Positions 23,606-36,132 of a stretch of DNA of 64,000 bases are shown here, piece after piece; position 1 is the stretch's first letter; each line of letters starts with the position of its first letter. Origin of the DNA: Agelaius tricolor (lineage: Eukaryota > Chordata > Aves > Passeriformes > Icteridae); NCBI GenBank assembly GCA_023055355.1, contig JALJCS010000004.1, positions 17,700,001 through 17,764,000 on the forward strand, read 5' to 3'. The notes beneath the pieces were generated by a model. It searched no databases. It was not told where the DNA came from and worked only from the letters and a program-made list of their open reading frames with translations. The position numbers and the translations under genes were made by a program.

Positions 23606-26600
23606 AACCATGCAGTCATCTTGCATCTTGCTCTCTTAGAAAGCATCTTTATGTATGGATATCTACTCTTCCTCTAGTCTTCTGAATTTACCTCTCTATA
23701 AATTTTTTTTGTACGGTCATAGAGTAAATATCTATAACACTAGGACTTGAACAGAAATGTCTACATCCTTCGGGAACGGAAACAGGGAAATAACATTACC
23801 TATTCCCAAATTCATCACTGTTGAAGAGCTGGAACACATCTTCCAGTGATGGTATCTTTAACATGGGCAGCTTAAGCTTTCTGAGAATTGAAGAAAGAAG
23901 CACCTTAGACACAGGAAGAGAGTATTTTATTTTTGTTCTCCAGTCTAGTTTGCTGTATTAAACACTGTGAGGTTGGCTGGTCTGGAGTAACTTGCAACTT
24001 TGCAGTACCTGGGTAATCTGCAGAGAAAAGAAGGGAGACATTATCCTGAATAAAAAGTCACCTGTAGTTTTTGTCAATAGATCAAAAGACTACAAAGTAA
24101 AGTAGACAGTCTTGATTTGGCTGATGATTTTCTGATTTGAAAAACAAAGGCAAAGGCATAGAAAGTTAGCTTTTATCCTGCCTAACAAGATATAGATAAT
24201 TTGTTTTGTGAAAAGCCATTTTTGATTGCAGAATGTCTGTACAATATATTAGAATGTGCAATTTTAAAAGTAGCCACAATATAAAAAGAAAACATGCTTA
24301 CAGAGGTAAGGCTTTATGTGGTTAGGGAGTCTTTTTCTATTTAAATTATCATGATGGGCTAAACCATCTGTCAGATAGATCAGTGACACCACACTATCAA
24401 ATGTAATAGTTGACCTTACAAAAACCTTTATCTCCTCCCAGATATTTTGTTGCTCTCATGAAATCAAACCATTGATGTTGCAAAAAGGTAGCAGAAAAAG
24501 GTTATTCACAGATGAAAAATCCAAAAGGCAGTTTGAGGATAAAGCTGAAGGCGCCTTTGCTCTATCGTAACAAACACTGCATCCGAAAGCAATGCTCATC
24601 TGCTTGATCCAGAAGACAGCTTGTCCCTTCCTAACACATATTTTTTGGTAGTGTCCATGAACTGATTTTTAGTGTGTGGATTATGGCCACATTACTCATA
24701 CTCAATGGTCCAACAGTTGTCAGGTATTAGCCAAAAAGAAAATGATTTTTCAGTTGGACTCTCACTGGAGCCAGAAAAGAAATTTGTGGTTACAAAGTGA
24801 CCAAAAGACTCCAAGGGACAGGAAAAGATCTTTGACTTTCACTAGTTTTGTTTCAGAGGTGAGCCTTAGTGTCTGGGCCCAGATGGAGATCTGACAGCAG
24901 AATTAGAAATTAATCTTTTCTGGGTAGCACATCTGGAAGAGTTGGATAGTTCTTAAGATAACTATTCTGCAGTGCTCCTGGGGATCCTGAGGTCTTCTGC
25001 TGATGCAGTATGCTTGAGGCTGCTTGCACTGGCATTTTATCTTCACTGCAGCCTATTCACCACCCTGCATGTGGCATCCTCTGATTTCAATCTCCAGATT
25101 TTAATATAGAAGGACAGACACAGGAAGATTTTCTTTACTTCCTAGAACAGCTCCTCATTAACAAGACAATGTTTTCCAACTAACGTCATCTGCATCTATT
25201 GTCCATTTTACTCAGGTTTTGTAAGATTACAATCTCCTGAGCAAGTCTGTCCCTCCTTGTTCTTGCAAAGTTCTCTCATTTCAAGAGAAAACATCCTCTA
25301 AAATGCACCAGTATGCCATGTTTCATCTTTTTCTAGGGAATGTAAGCTTTAAAACCCATGGTGGTTAAAGCTGTTTCTGTTGTGTTCTGTCAGACTACTG
25401 AAATATCTTCTGAAGAAAATGCTTGAACTCATAAAATTTTATAATCCCAAACCATTCCATCACTGCAAATTAAAAAAATTCCTGTGGTCCTCAGCTGTTA
25501 TTCCTGCAGTAGTTCTCAGACTGGCCAGTAAACACACTCCTCTATGCGTGTTTTTAACCTAAATATTGTTGATTTTAACATGAACTCTACCATGAAGTAA
25601 TGGACAGTTTATAATGCAGCAGTGTTAGACAGTATATGTTTAAGATACTTTGGGAAAATTTACATTGTCTTCCTTAAAAATGACCACCAGCAGTCTTAAC
25701 ACTGAGAGAAAAACTCTCAGTATTCAAATAAATCATAAATCATAAATATATAATGTAGCTGGTATATCTGTAAGTGGCCTGGAAATACTGAATAACAGAA
25801 TATTTCATTTGATGAGACTGGGCTCATATTTTTCCCAACCTGCAGTAGTTCCTTTAGGGGTTCTCTCACTTGCACAGGCTTTACCTTTAACGTATTTTGA
25901 AGCCTGGCTGTCTGTTCTCCTCCCAAGCTCTCTGTTTCCCTCAGGCTGTAGAAGGTGCAGCATGCCAGTCTTCACCCAGCTCTTCTGCTACTGCTGCTGT
26001 GGAAACTTGAAGGCTTTGCCTCTGGCACTATGCTACAGAAAAGTCATGCAAGATATTTGATTGCTTCATTCTACCTTCCAAAGACTCAGAGAGTTTGCAG
26101 AGGGCACTTACTGCTTCGCACAGGTAATAAACAAGGTACATTTAGGCACAATGGTGGAAGATTGGGGCCCTTAGAGCGGATCTCCCAGGAGAGGGGAGCC
26201 ATTGGTGGAAAGGTGCAGCTGGAGCCAGAGGGAGGGCTGAATCCTGTGGTGATGATCACAGCAAGCTCAGTCAGGTCTGCTCCAGGCTCCTCACTTGCAT
26301 GTCTCAGGAGGCATCTAAACCACAGCAAAGCAGGAAGCTACGTGCAGCACTTGTAACACAGAAAGAGGAAATACTTTAAAACATTTAAAAGCACCGTTAA
26401 ACAAATTAATGGAAATAATATTCTGAAGTAAAATTTATATGTGTTTGAATGTTTCCATGACAGATTAGCTCAGTTTGCAGACCAAAGATTGAGGTTTTCA
26501 GCTTCAAGTCATATTGGGGCTTGACAATAAACCTACATCCTTTTTCCAGTTTATATCCTTGTCAGAATAAACATGACCTCCGTTATCCAAAAGGATGGCA

Positions 26601-27203
26601 CATGTGGGTGGCAGCTCATGAGATGGAACAAGAGACACATCTTGGCTGATTTAGTTGCAGGTAGCAGCTTTTGTTAGAAAATTTTGCAGATGTGATATGG
26701 GAAAGTGTGATGAGGAGAAGACAGGAGGAGAAGCAAACAGAAGCCCCTTTTACTCCTCTGCTTCTGCAAATGACAACTGACAGGCCAGTAAGGTCCCACA
26801 ACTTCATGGCTCTGGGGAGTGTTTAACTAGCGCAAAAATGGAAGAATTGGGTTGATTGATACAGTATCCTGAAGAGAACAACAGCAATGTTGCATACACC
26901 TCAGATGTACAAGATTTTTACTTTTATTTATTAAATATCTCCCTGTCCTTTTGCATTTGTGCTTGGGTTCTTGTGCATGCTGAGAAACAGCTGCAAAATC
27001 AAGGCCTTGCCTTTGCAGTGGAGTTAAAAACAATTTGTCTCTACTCTTGTGGATTTACAACATACTGCAAAGGGGCTATGTTTTGAAATTCAATAGAAAA
27101 CTACTGATTGTATTTACTTCCTGAGTATAGGATCTCCTTTTGATGTTTCATAGGAAAGAAAGTTTTGGTGAGAATGGTGAGAATATTAATTCATTGAAAC
27201 AAC
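23606..27203. other. Unassigned DNA with one 133-codon frame
   Basis: No gene is supported. The plus-strand frame at 25955-26356 (133 codons) is the longest non-repeat frame here and has a Leu-rich start, but no signal-peptide cleavage pattern, domain or splice context persuades me that it is coding. The underlying 26.1-26.35 kb segment is richer in G and C than its surroundings. Confidence 0.5.
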
Positions 27204-27372
27204 CTTGCCCAGGGATGTGGGGTGGGGTCCCCATCACTGGAGGTTTTCAAGTTGTGGCTGGACAGAATTACAGGTAATCTCATCCAGGCTGTATTTCCAA
27301 TAAAATGTTGGACCAAGCAATCTTTTGAGATCCTTCCAGCCTGGGCTGTCCAGTGAGTCTGTGTTTCACTGA
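27204..27372 (+). mobile_element. CR1 3'-end fragment
   Basis: In plus orientation it reads TTGCCCAGGGATGTGGGGTG, then CCCCATCACTGGAGGTTTTC, a CTGGACAG segment, and finally TTTTGAGATCCTTCCAGCCT close to the 3' end. These are CR1 tail landmarks in the correct order. The last octamer repeats are degraded (GTGTTTCACTGATTT). Together with the copy at 50.9 kb it is one of only two plus-strand CR1 copies here. Confidence 0.85.
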
Positions 27373-28939
27373 TTTATTTTTTGCCCAGCTACAGAGGCGT
27401 GTGACCAGTTTAGGCCCCTAAGAAGCTGTGTCTGTTGCAACTACTACTTTTAAAAAGGACAGGACACTTTGTTTCAATATTTAATTTTGTGTTGGTTCAC
27501 TTGATTCTTTGCCGTGTTCTAAGCATTCTATGCTACATGCTGAAGAGAAAACAAATGATTACTCTTTTCCTGTAATTTAAAAGGGATTTGTTTTAGGTCC
27601 TAGGCCATTTTGCAATGTGTGCTTGAGCTGAAGATCAACACAGTTGACTTCCTTTTCTAGCACAGTTTATGAGAAGTGCTGATCATTCCCAGTTCATCTA
27701 ACACACAGCTTCAGTAGTCCTCCTTGCATCATGCCTGGGAGGCTTTGTGGATGCAGCCTTTGTAAGGGCACGTCTGCAAAACATCATCTGCACATCATTT
27801 CCCCCTCAGAGCAGGAAATTCAATACTGAAAAAAATTAGATGTTTTTTGAATCTTTGCCATCTGTAAATTGGGGAAAGCAATGCAGGCCTCTGCAAAGCT
27901 TGAGAGAAGCTATTGTATGGGAAGAGATCTCAGACTGCTAAATCTGAAAGACAAAGAAACAAAAATCAGTCTCTCTCCAGTACAGATCCTTGTGTCTGTC
28001 ACTTCTTTGGCTGGTGACCTGGCGGCATCTTTTGCAAAAGGTACATAAAGCCAGTTGGAGCAGCCCTACAAAACAGCTCCTGGGATGCCTGTTTCCTCAC
28101 CGGATACCCCACTATGAAAAGTGTGTCAAGGCTTCACTGCCGGGTTCTTAAGCAGTTCAGCAATGTCTGTTAGCAACTATTGTATTCTCAGAGGCTCCTT
28201 CAAGCACCAGCCCATCTAAAGCTCATTTATCCTGTTCATTAAATACTGAGAAAGCTTCTGCAATGATTGAAGTCCTGTCACAAAAGGAAGAGTGGCAGCA
28301 GGGCCGTTTGCTGACCTCACACCCATAATGGGTTTTCAGTCCTTTGTTTGTCACATTGTGGAAGTTAAGTCTTCTTACTGGGTCCTTGCATGAGTAACCT
28401 TGTTTTGTTGTTTTGTTTGCTGTTGAGTACAATTTACTATGTCTTTTGTTAAGTTGATTCAGCTGTTACCTATGCTGTATCTTCAAAATGGATCAAAATA
28501 CAAAATTACATTTTGGACATAAAAAAAAACAAATAAATTTTAAAAATGAGATCCTAATGTGTTGTTAAAGACTAGTCAAATAACAAAACTGCAGCAGCCA
28601 TCTTTTCTGGGATGGGTTCTGTTCTCACTGATTCCACCATCACTCTTGATAGATCTATTTAATACAAAATATTGTTTTGGCTGAGATTATTTTAATTAAG
28701 GTCCTGTGTTTCAATCAAATTTCAAATGTATGTTAAACAAAGAGATCTCTTGTCTCCTCTCCTATGTGCCTATTTACTCAGATCTTGTCTTAGTATATCT
28801 AATGCAAAGGCCTGCCCTAAAATGATAGGGACATTTCCATCTAGACACAAAGTAAAGCTTTATGTTATTGAAGAAGACAACCTCACAACCTCATCAGCAG
28901 CACCGAGATTTATCACATTACAGTTACCTTTTCACCAGA
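27373..28939. other. Unassigned AT-rich DNA
   Basis: No exon or repeat recognised. An A-rich run at about 28520-28530 is the only compositional feature. Frames are short. Confidence 0.55.
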
Positions 28940-28978
28940 CAAAAAAAAAAAAAAAAAAGAAAAAAAAGAAAAAAAAAA
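28940..28978. repeat. Interrupted poly-A tract
   Basis: About 39 bp of A with three or fewer isolated G interruptions (A18-G-A8-G-A9 pattern). No retroposed gene or SINE body is visible directly upstream, so I treat it as a simple repeat and not as a retroposon tail. Confidence 0.85.
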
Positions 28979-29389
28979 GGAATTCATCTCTCAAAGATTG
29001 ATCACTCCGTCACTATCAAAGTTTTTACACTGCTGTTTCAAGGATCCTTTGGAAACAAATTTTGAATCTTGCAACACCTTTCCAGCTCCTTTGGCTGGTG
29101 GGGACAGAGGAGGCACTTCTGCTGCCACAGGCCACAGATGATAAGAGGAAGTGTCTCCAGGGCCACCACCTGCATGGCATGTCCAGGAGCCCTTTTAGGA
29201 GTCCCACAGTCACTGCGCCGGATTTAACAATGCTGTTGTCCTTACTGGAGCACTCTTCCCTTTTCTTTTCAGAACGCCTCCAGCTGTTTGCAGCTTTAGC
29301 ACTGCAACAAAGCGCAGTTCTGTTTCAGCGTGCATCTGGAAGGATGCAGCTCACATCCAAACCATGCATTTGCCTCTGTCTCTCTTAGT
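28979..29389. other. Unassigned, slightly GC-rich segment
   Basis: A 108-codon plus-strand frame (29062-29388) and a minus-strand frame overlap here. I see no known domain. It lies between two simple repeats. Confidence 0.45.
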
Positions 29390-29406
29390 CACACACACAT
29401 TCATAT

Positions 29407-29437
<31 letters not shown>
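29390..29437. repeat. (CA)n microsatellite
   Basis: (CA)15 occupies 29408-29437 with a shorter CA run at 29390-29399 just before it, separated by ATTCATATG. An uninterrupted 30 bp dinucleotide tract is long enough to be polymorphic between individuals. Confidence 0.95.
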
Positions 29438-29439
<2 letters not shown>

Positions 29440-32400
29440 CATATGTATGCAGATGTGTACACTTCTAGATATCCCCTGTCACATATCCACCCCTCTTCCC
29501 CTACTGTGGAATGGACCTGAACCATCTTTTGTGAATCTCTGCATTCTTTCAGCAGCTTCTCTTTTCCCATAACACAACTCAAAGCTGTGTTGGCATCAGC
29601 GTGGAAAAAGTCTCAAGCTTCTGCAAACAAAGGTCTCCATTCAGAAAGCTCTGGCTGCATCCCTTTCTCCACTGTCACTGCTTCATTTCCTGCTATCCCT
29701 GCCTGCATGCTGCCAAAACCTGGTCTTAAACATGCTGGATATTGGCCTAAAAAGGTTCTAGACTTTGTTTTGACATTTTCCTGTTATCATTCTTAAGCAG
29801 TAAGGTATTGTACATTGAACAAAGAGTTAGATTTAATAGAGTGTGCAGCACATGCATTCCTAGCAGAGAGTGACTGGAATTTGTTATGATAACACTCCAA
29901 ACTAAAATTGACAAATGCTCAGCTTTAGAACTGCTCAAGTCAGCTGTGCTTGCTGTAAATGCATTAGATGTTTCCCAGAACACACAATGGGAGAAACGTC
30001 CAGGAAAGAGATAAGTGTAGGAAAGATTAAAGGCAGTTTCTATAGGCTGTGCTGGTGTTCAGGAATGACAGTGAGGGAGCCAATAGATCAACAGTCAGCA
30101 GTTGGATTTTACACATGCATGCCAATTCCCTTTACTTTTTAAGAGTTAGAAGATAAGGAGGCAATTGGAGCCGAAATATTGACATGACACCTGGTTACAG
30201 CACATGGCCTTCTTTTCTTTGCTTATGGCTTTGCAATTCTTTTCCTGATGAACTGAATTACCCCTTGCTGGTTTCTGAACACAGGCTTTCATTTGGCAAG
30301 GCAAAGATCAAGACCTGAAACCATTTCATCAGAAACATGCCTATTCCCACTTGCAGGAAAAAAAGGGTCAGTGTTTGTCTGTGCTATTAATTGCTGCGCA
30401 CTTCTTGTTTGCATATATATCCAAATGCTTTCAGATCCTACCACAGATTTCAAGGTGCCAGAATCAATGTAAGTTACACTGTTTTTGACTGCACAGCAAC
30501 ACAAAAGAAAGTCAGACACTTAGCATGTTACACCAGGATGAAATTAGGAACTAGGTATTAAACTAGGAGAAAAAAAAATGTCCCTGTCAGGAATGCCTTC
30601 ATGGAAGTGAGACTTCTTGTGTGGCAAAAAGGTACTTGAGATTTTCAAACACAATGTGGCATTTTCAAACACAATCTTGCTGTGAGGAGGAAATAAAAAA
30701 GCAGTTCAAGTGAAATGTTATGTATTTTCTACTTTCAAAACTTATAGTCCAGTCTTAGACAAAAGCTATGGGACAAGTGAGTTTGAGAGTACATGTCATT
30801 GGCATAAGGTAAACAGATAATGTAATGTTTCCAGAATTATTCCAAAGCAAAAATTACAAGCCCAGAAAATTCAGATAATGACTTTTATATATAATGATAC
30901 TCCATGGTTTTTGTCATGTGGTTAAAATTAAGCCATGTTGGTCTCCCAAGACCTAAATTAGATTAAACAATTTAGGCAGATTCCTTCCAGCCCTTGAAAT
31001 AGTGCCTAAGGCATAATGAAAGCTGCTTCAATAGCACAAGTATACCTGTTTATAATTTAATAGGAAAAAACCCCAGAAGTTATAGTCAAATTTGAGTTTC
31101 ACAGGTTTACTACACTTTTCCATTTGGCAACTGTAATCTATAGTGCCTCAGAAGAGGATTTCAAAGTTATTATTTGCTCTTTCAGTATCTGTCCCTGTGA
31201 GGCTCAAGAATTGTCTGGACTAACTTGCACACCTTATGATACACATTCACACAATTTCTTATGGAGTCTTATGTGCATGGTTATTGAATACAGAGAGCAT
31301 GCGGTAAAAAAAAGAGTGTTGTATTTTCATTTTAAAATATTTTTTAATCTATTTCCTTCATATGTTAAAAAGGTCAATACAATCTTTAGTGTAACTAACT
31401 TCTTCAGAAACCTTTCGGCAAAGAAGTTCTTTTCAAAGGCAAGACAGGAGCTGGCTTGGTCAAGATCTGAAATTAAATTTATTGTAAAAGAGAACTGAAC
31501 ACAGCTCAAAAAGTTCTGGACTTAATCTCTAGATTTAGTAACTTTAACTTCATGAATTTATGGATTTTTTTGTGACTTAAAGGAAAACAAATCCGCAGAG
31601 TGAGTGTTCTGGTGGTCATACATTAATATAACACATTCTTAAGTAAAATAAAAGGGTAACAATGTGCACCCGGCAAATGCATAACATAGAAGAAGAAATA
31701 AAACAATTTTTGACATGTATAACATAGTGTGTTCTTCCTCTTTTAGGGTACAAAGGCTGTGTCAGGATTGCAGAATTTTTTAAGCCCCTCCTTTCATAGT
31801 TTTATAATTCTGTGTCTGTAGACAATTCTGAAAGCTCACATGAGATTTGTGTTGTAAATATCAAGTCACTTGAGCTCATGCTGCTGAAGATACATTGGCA
31901 TTAGATGCTCCAGACACTGGCACTGTGAAAATATTAAGAGTGATAGATTTGGAAGGCAGGAAAAACACCATCTACTTTCTCTAAAGTCCAGTCCAGTCAG
32001 GGCATAAAATTAAATTTCAAATCAGCTCAGGAATGTTTTAAACTTCTTTATTGCACAATATTTTACATGAGAGTAAGGGACATGTCCTTCTACACCTCAT
32101 AAATTTGACATACTGTAGTTTGAAATCTCATTAGCCTTCAGATGCAGCTTGCAAACATTAAAGATCTTATGGACATGTTTTGAAATTGTTAGTCTCAAGC
32201 AGTGCTATTTTTGCAAGCATGTGTTTTGTATTTGTCCTTTCCATGAACTCTCAATTTTGTTTAGTAACAATATTAAACTATTTTGCTATAAATCTAGGGT
32301 TTTAACTACTTTGGAGTTCTTGAGATGACTAGTACATGCTCAGAGAACTTGTACACATAATTTTGTCCTCTGGAAGTACATTAAATACCCATAAATTATA

Positions 32401-35400
32401 GTGAAGTGTCTTGTGGAAGAATGCTGGCTATTCTGCAGCGAAATCTTAACCTGTTTATAAATTGGTAGCATATGGCATTTTTAAAGCCATGTAAAGTTAA
32501 AGCTGAGGCTTAACTTGTAAATGCAAACTAAACATCTTATCCTTAGTCCCACGGATATGTGTACACTGCCCAAAAGAGGATTCTGTAATTACCTACTAGC
32601 ACTGCTTCATTAAAACAAACTATCAGCCTATCTGGCAAGTTTGATGTTGTATTCTCTCTGCTCTACAAAAGTAAAATCCAGTTCCTCAAGGTTTAAATGG
32701 GGCCAAAAGGAAGAAAGTTATTTTTGCATATTCAGGATCTAACTTAGAGATTCATACACCCATGCTTGATCACCGGTTTGTGTTTCACCAGTTCGTATAT
32801 AATGTATTGCTTTTTATTGTACATTTTTAAGTGGAACATAAGTTTTATCTTCCTACTGTTGGTCAGCATTGCTGTCTTGATCATTTAAGAGACATGTAAA
32901 TTGGAAAGCACCTCTGCTGTGATCTGGCTAACATGGATGCTGGATTGAGTAAATATGGAATGGCATGAATGAGAAACGTCCAGAAGTTTTATAATAATAG
33001 TCTCCATGTTAGAAAATGCAAACCATCAATGATGAAAAATATCCATACTATCTATCTGCCTCAAGGAAAAATCCATCTGAAGTTTGCCCGGAGACAAACC
33101 TTAAGGAATATAAGTTCGTTTATGTCCACTGCAACAACCTTTGAATTTAGCAGTTGTACATGGAAAGGTGTTGCCTTCCTCCTTGCCTGAAGCCTGTGAT
33201 TTGAACAATTATGACTCTGAAGGTGCTGACCTCCTCTTCCAAATGTCTGAGTCTCTTGTGGACTCCAGTGTGCTGAGCAGCTCCCTCCAGGATTTTGAGG
33301 CTCAGAAGGACTTCCCCATTGATGGCTGTGCTCAGGTCTTGAGGCACAGTGCCTGCTCAAATTGTGCCAAAAGTCAAAGACTTATTGGTTATAAAAACTG
33401 GTGAATGATATTTGATGAGACAGTACCAAAAATTTTCTATCAGCTTTTACAGTAGAAAATTTGGGACAGATGTATTTTCTCTTTTCTGCAAGACAGAGGG
33501 AATTTCTCCAAAGATAAACCTTCTTCCAACTACTTCTGTTTCCTGAGTATATATTTGCCTAATTCTCTGATCTTTCTCCAATGTTTCCAAAAAATAAGAC
33601 CCTTTTCAGCACTGTAGTCAAGGTCTTTGCAGATATGCACTGGGGTAGGCAATATTAATTTCCTGCAAAAGTAGTTGTTTTTCAGGACATTCTCTGTTCT
33701 GAAATTTTAAGACAAAACCTTTCTCCGAACTCCAACTTATTTCCATGGGAAGAATCATATATCATGAAAAATGCAGAGCAAAGTCCAATCTGCATACCTC
33801 CCGGGGCTAAGACTTTACCATATGCTCTTTCCTTATGCTCCTGATCCCTCTGATTCTCAGGGAGAAAATGCATTTCTAAAGACATCTGCAAGCATGCAGC
33901 GAGCACATTTGTGAAAATAGAGGAGGAGCTTCCCAGTAAAGTGATTCCTATGGGAAACACAGATTTCTGCCTTTTTAAGATAAGAAGCTAGCTTGTAACT
34001 GAGCAGCCACTGGTAATACCACTACCTTTCAGGTAAAAGGCTATCCTATAATGACCATTTTGTTTCATTTTTTGACATTATTACTCCAAGATTTTTGTCA
34101 AGATGTGCAGCAAAACCTCTTCTCCGTGGATTAATTATCTTGGCCTTCAGAGCCAGACAGAGCAGATGTCATTCACATGAATCAGTGCACAGATTAAGAT
34201 TTGGATTATTTCCCCTCTTTTCAGTGTTTTGCAGATTAAATTCCTCACTTAGACATTATCCCTTGCTACACTGCCATTTATTTCCACTGTTCCTGAGCAT
34301 GTCACTGTTGGCAAGCCATGCTGTGTAAGAAGACGCCAGCCAGATTTGGGTAACGATTTCTGAAGGCAGTGTCTATTGGCAGTTTTGGGCTTTCTGAGGT
34401 GACATAGGTCTGTGGAAATAATTAAGACTGACTGAGGATTCTCCAAGTGCTCTGCACTCATGTTGTCTGCTGCTATTAACCTTCTGCCCTGGCACCTCAG
34501 AAGAAAAGGGGATAGAACAATCTGAGGTTTATTGTTTAGGGAAACATACTTTTCTCTGTTCATCTCTGCTTTTAACAAGATGCTCTGCACTCTCACCTTT
34601 GCAGCACAAGACTGGCTTTGCTGTGTGCAAGCACATATGGTGGCTCATTAGCTAACCATCCTACAGTTCCCTAAGTCTTCCTGTTTCCCCTTGATGTTCT
34701 CATTTTCCTGAACTCCTTCTCTGCTATGCCTTTAATACAACCTTGACGCAAATGTTGCCAAGAAAATCCCATTCTCTCACAGAAGGCCTTTTATTTTGGT
34801 TCATCAACCTGTCCCATATAACTTGGTTTAAAAATATTTTGATGTGTGTTGACTGACAAAGCTAGATTGAGTATCATCCAGGCTAAATACTTACTAGAAA
34901 AAAGTAAAATCTTTATTTTCTTTTCTTCCTCAGATCTTTTTTCTCACTACTTTCAATTCACTGGATATAGAGTTGGCTGGATGGTAAGAGACAAAACAAG
35001 GTATACAGAATGTGAAATAGCACAAACAGCATGAAACCCTGTCCATGCGAGCATGCATCCATCTTGTTATTTTTTCAAACAAAGCAAAGAGATCTTAAGT
35101 ATATGCAACCAATTTGTGTTTATTTTCTAGGGAAAATAATCATGATTGTTACAGTTGCAGGTTTTGTGGGGGTGAAGGTGAAGACAGAGCTTTTGTAGTT
35201 TCTATTCTAAGTGGAGTCTAAAGGTAAATGTGTACCTTCTACTCAGCTAGATATGCTTGAGCTTTTGGCTGGCTGGGTCTCTTTTAACTAGGCTGACTCT
35301 GCACAGAGCCACATTGTACTTTTGTGTATGCAGAGGGAAGGCACAGCAAACTCACTCTTGGTGGCAATTTCACTGCAGGGGATATTATCAAAGACCCAGA

Positions 35401-36015
35401 ATATTAGCTCTGCTTACATTTGAGAAATGCACTTTATATATCTGTGTATATAGCATTCTTGACCCTCAGTCTTGGCTCCAAGCTTTCCAAAGTGTCCAAA
35501 ACATATACCTAACAGATGTTTCTTTGTTTCACACCAGCCGCTGTAGACACAGCTGATACTCTTCAGTGGACATGTTTATTGAAACTTTCAGGCAAAATAC
35601 CTCAATCACCTGGTAAGCATTTTAATTTGAAATATGCCTTTCTTCTGCACGCTATGAATTTTGCCTATTGCCTATTGCCTATTCCCACTGGGTTTTTTGT
35701 TTGTTTTTCTACCCCTGTCAACCTTGAACTGTGTTTTCCTGGAGTTTTCATTTTTCCCTGGATTATGAAGCCCAGACACTTAAACAACTCTTTTTTTTTC
35801 ATTTTCACCAAGCAAAATAACAAAGGGAGAAAATGGTGTCCACTTCTGAACAGATCTTTACCACAAATCTTAAGTGTTTGAAACTGATGTTTTCCAATAC
35901 AAGATCAAAAAGACTTTGGCGTGATGAAAAAGAAGACTTCAGCCACAGCTTTCTGTACTTTTTCTTCTTCTTTCCTAGACCTGTTTTATTGAAGCTGAAA
36001 CCATGGTGGCTTAAA
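29438..36015. other. Unassigned single-copy DNA
   Basis: About 6.6 kb without a supported gene. Small local repeats are present: ATTTTCAAACACAAT occurs twice in direct orientation at 30641 and 30661, and GCCTATT is repeated three times at 35663-35683. Overlapping frames of 87 and 99 codons on opposite strands at 33061-33404 lie in a slightly GC-richer patch and have no homology that I recognise. Confidence 0.5.
35663..35683. repeat. (GCCTATT)3 short tandem repeat
   Basis: Three perfect head-to-tail copies of a 7 bp unit. It is too short to imply more than replication slippage. Confidence 0.85.
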
Positions 36016-36132
36016 CTCCACAAATAAAGAGCTGCAAACTCTTTGCCATACAAAGTGGTTAGATTAGTAGACACTGCTAATCTAACCACTTTGTATGGCA
36101 GACAAAGAGTTTGCAGCTCTTTATTTGTGGAG
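36016..36132. repeat. Near-perfect palindrome, 52 bp arms
   Basis: The left arm (36016-36067) and the reverse complement of the right arm (36077-36132) match at all 52 positions. The only difference is a 4 nt insertion, CAGA, in the right arm at 36099-36102. The spacer is 9 nt (36068-36076), and its outer bases can pair further (A-T, G-C). As RNA or single-stranded DNA it would fold into a hairpin of about 117 nt, similar in size to a microRNA precursor but longer-stemmed and more perfect than most. No target-site duplication or known transposon inverted terminus is evident at its edges (ACTTAAA-like left flank absent; left flank GGCTTAAA, right flank CTTGTATC). A template-switch inverted duplication is the simplest origin. 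Confidence 0.95.

Noticed and set aside
25955..26356. 133-codon plus-strand frame with a Leu-rich N-terminus that could be read as a signal peptide.
   Set aside because: The remainder has no recognisable domain, there is no splice or promoter support, and the Leu run comes from a CTGCTGCTG-like stretch.
28726..29001. Frame ending in a poly-Lys stretch.
   Set aside because: The lysines are the translation of the simple A-rich repeat at 28940-28978.
29330..29582. His/Thr- and Cys/Val-repeat peptides on the two strands.
   Set aside because: They are translations of the (CA)15 microsatellite.
36016..36132. Palindrome read as a bacterial-style terminator or a Tc1/mariner MITE.
   Set aside because: The window is vertebrate, no U-run follows, and the edges lack a TA duplication with mariner-type termini.
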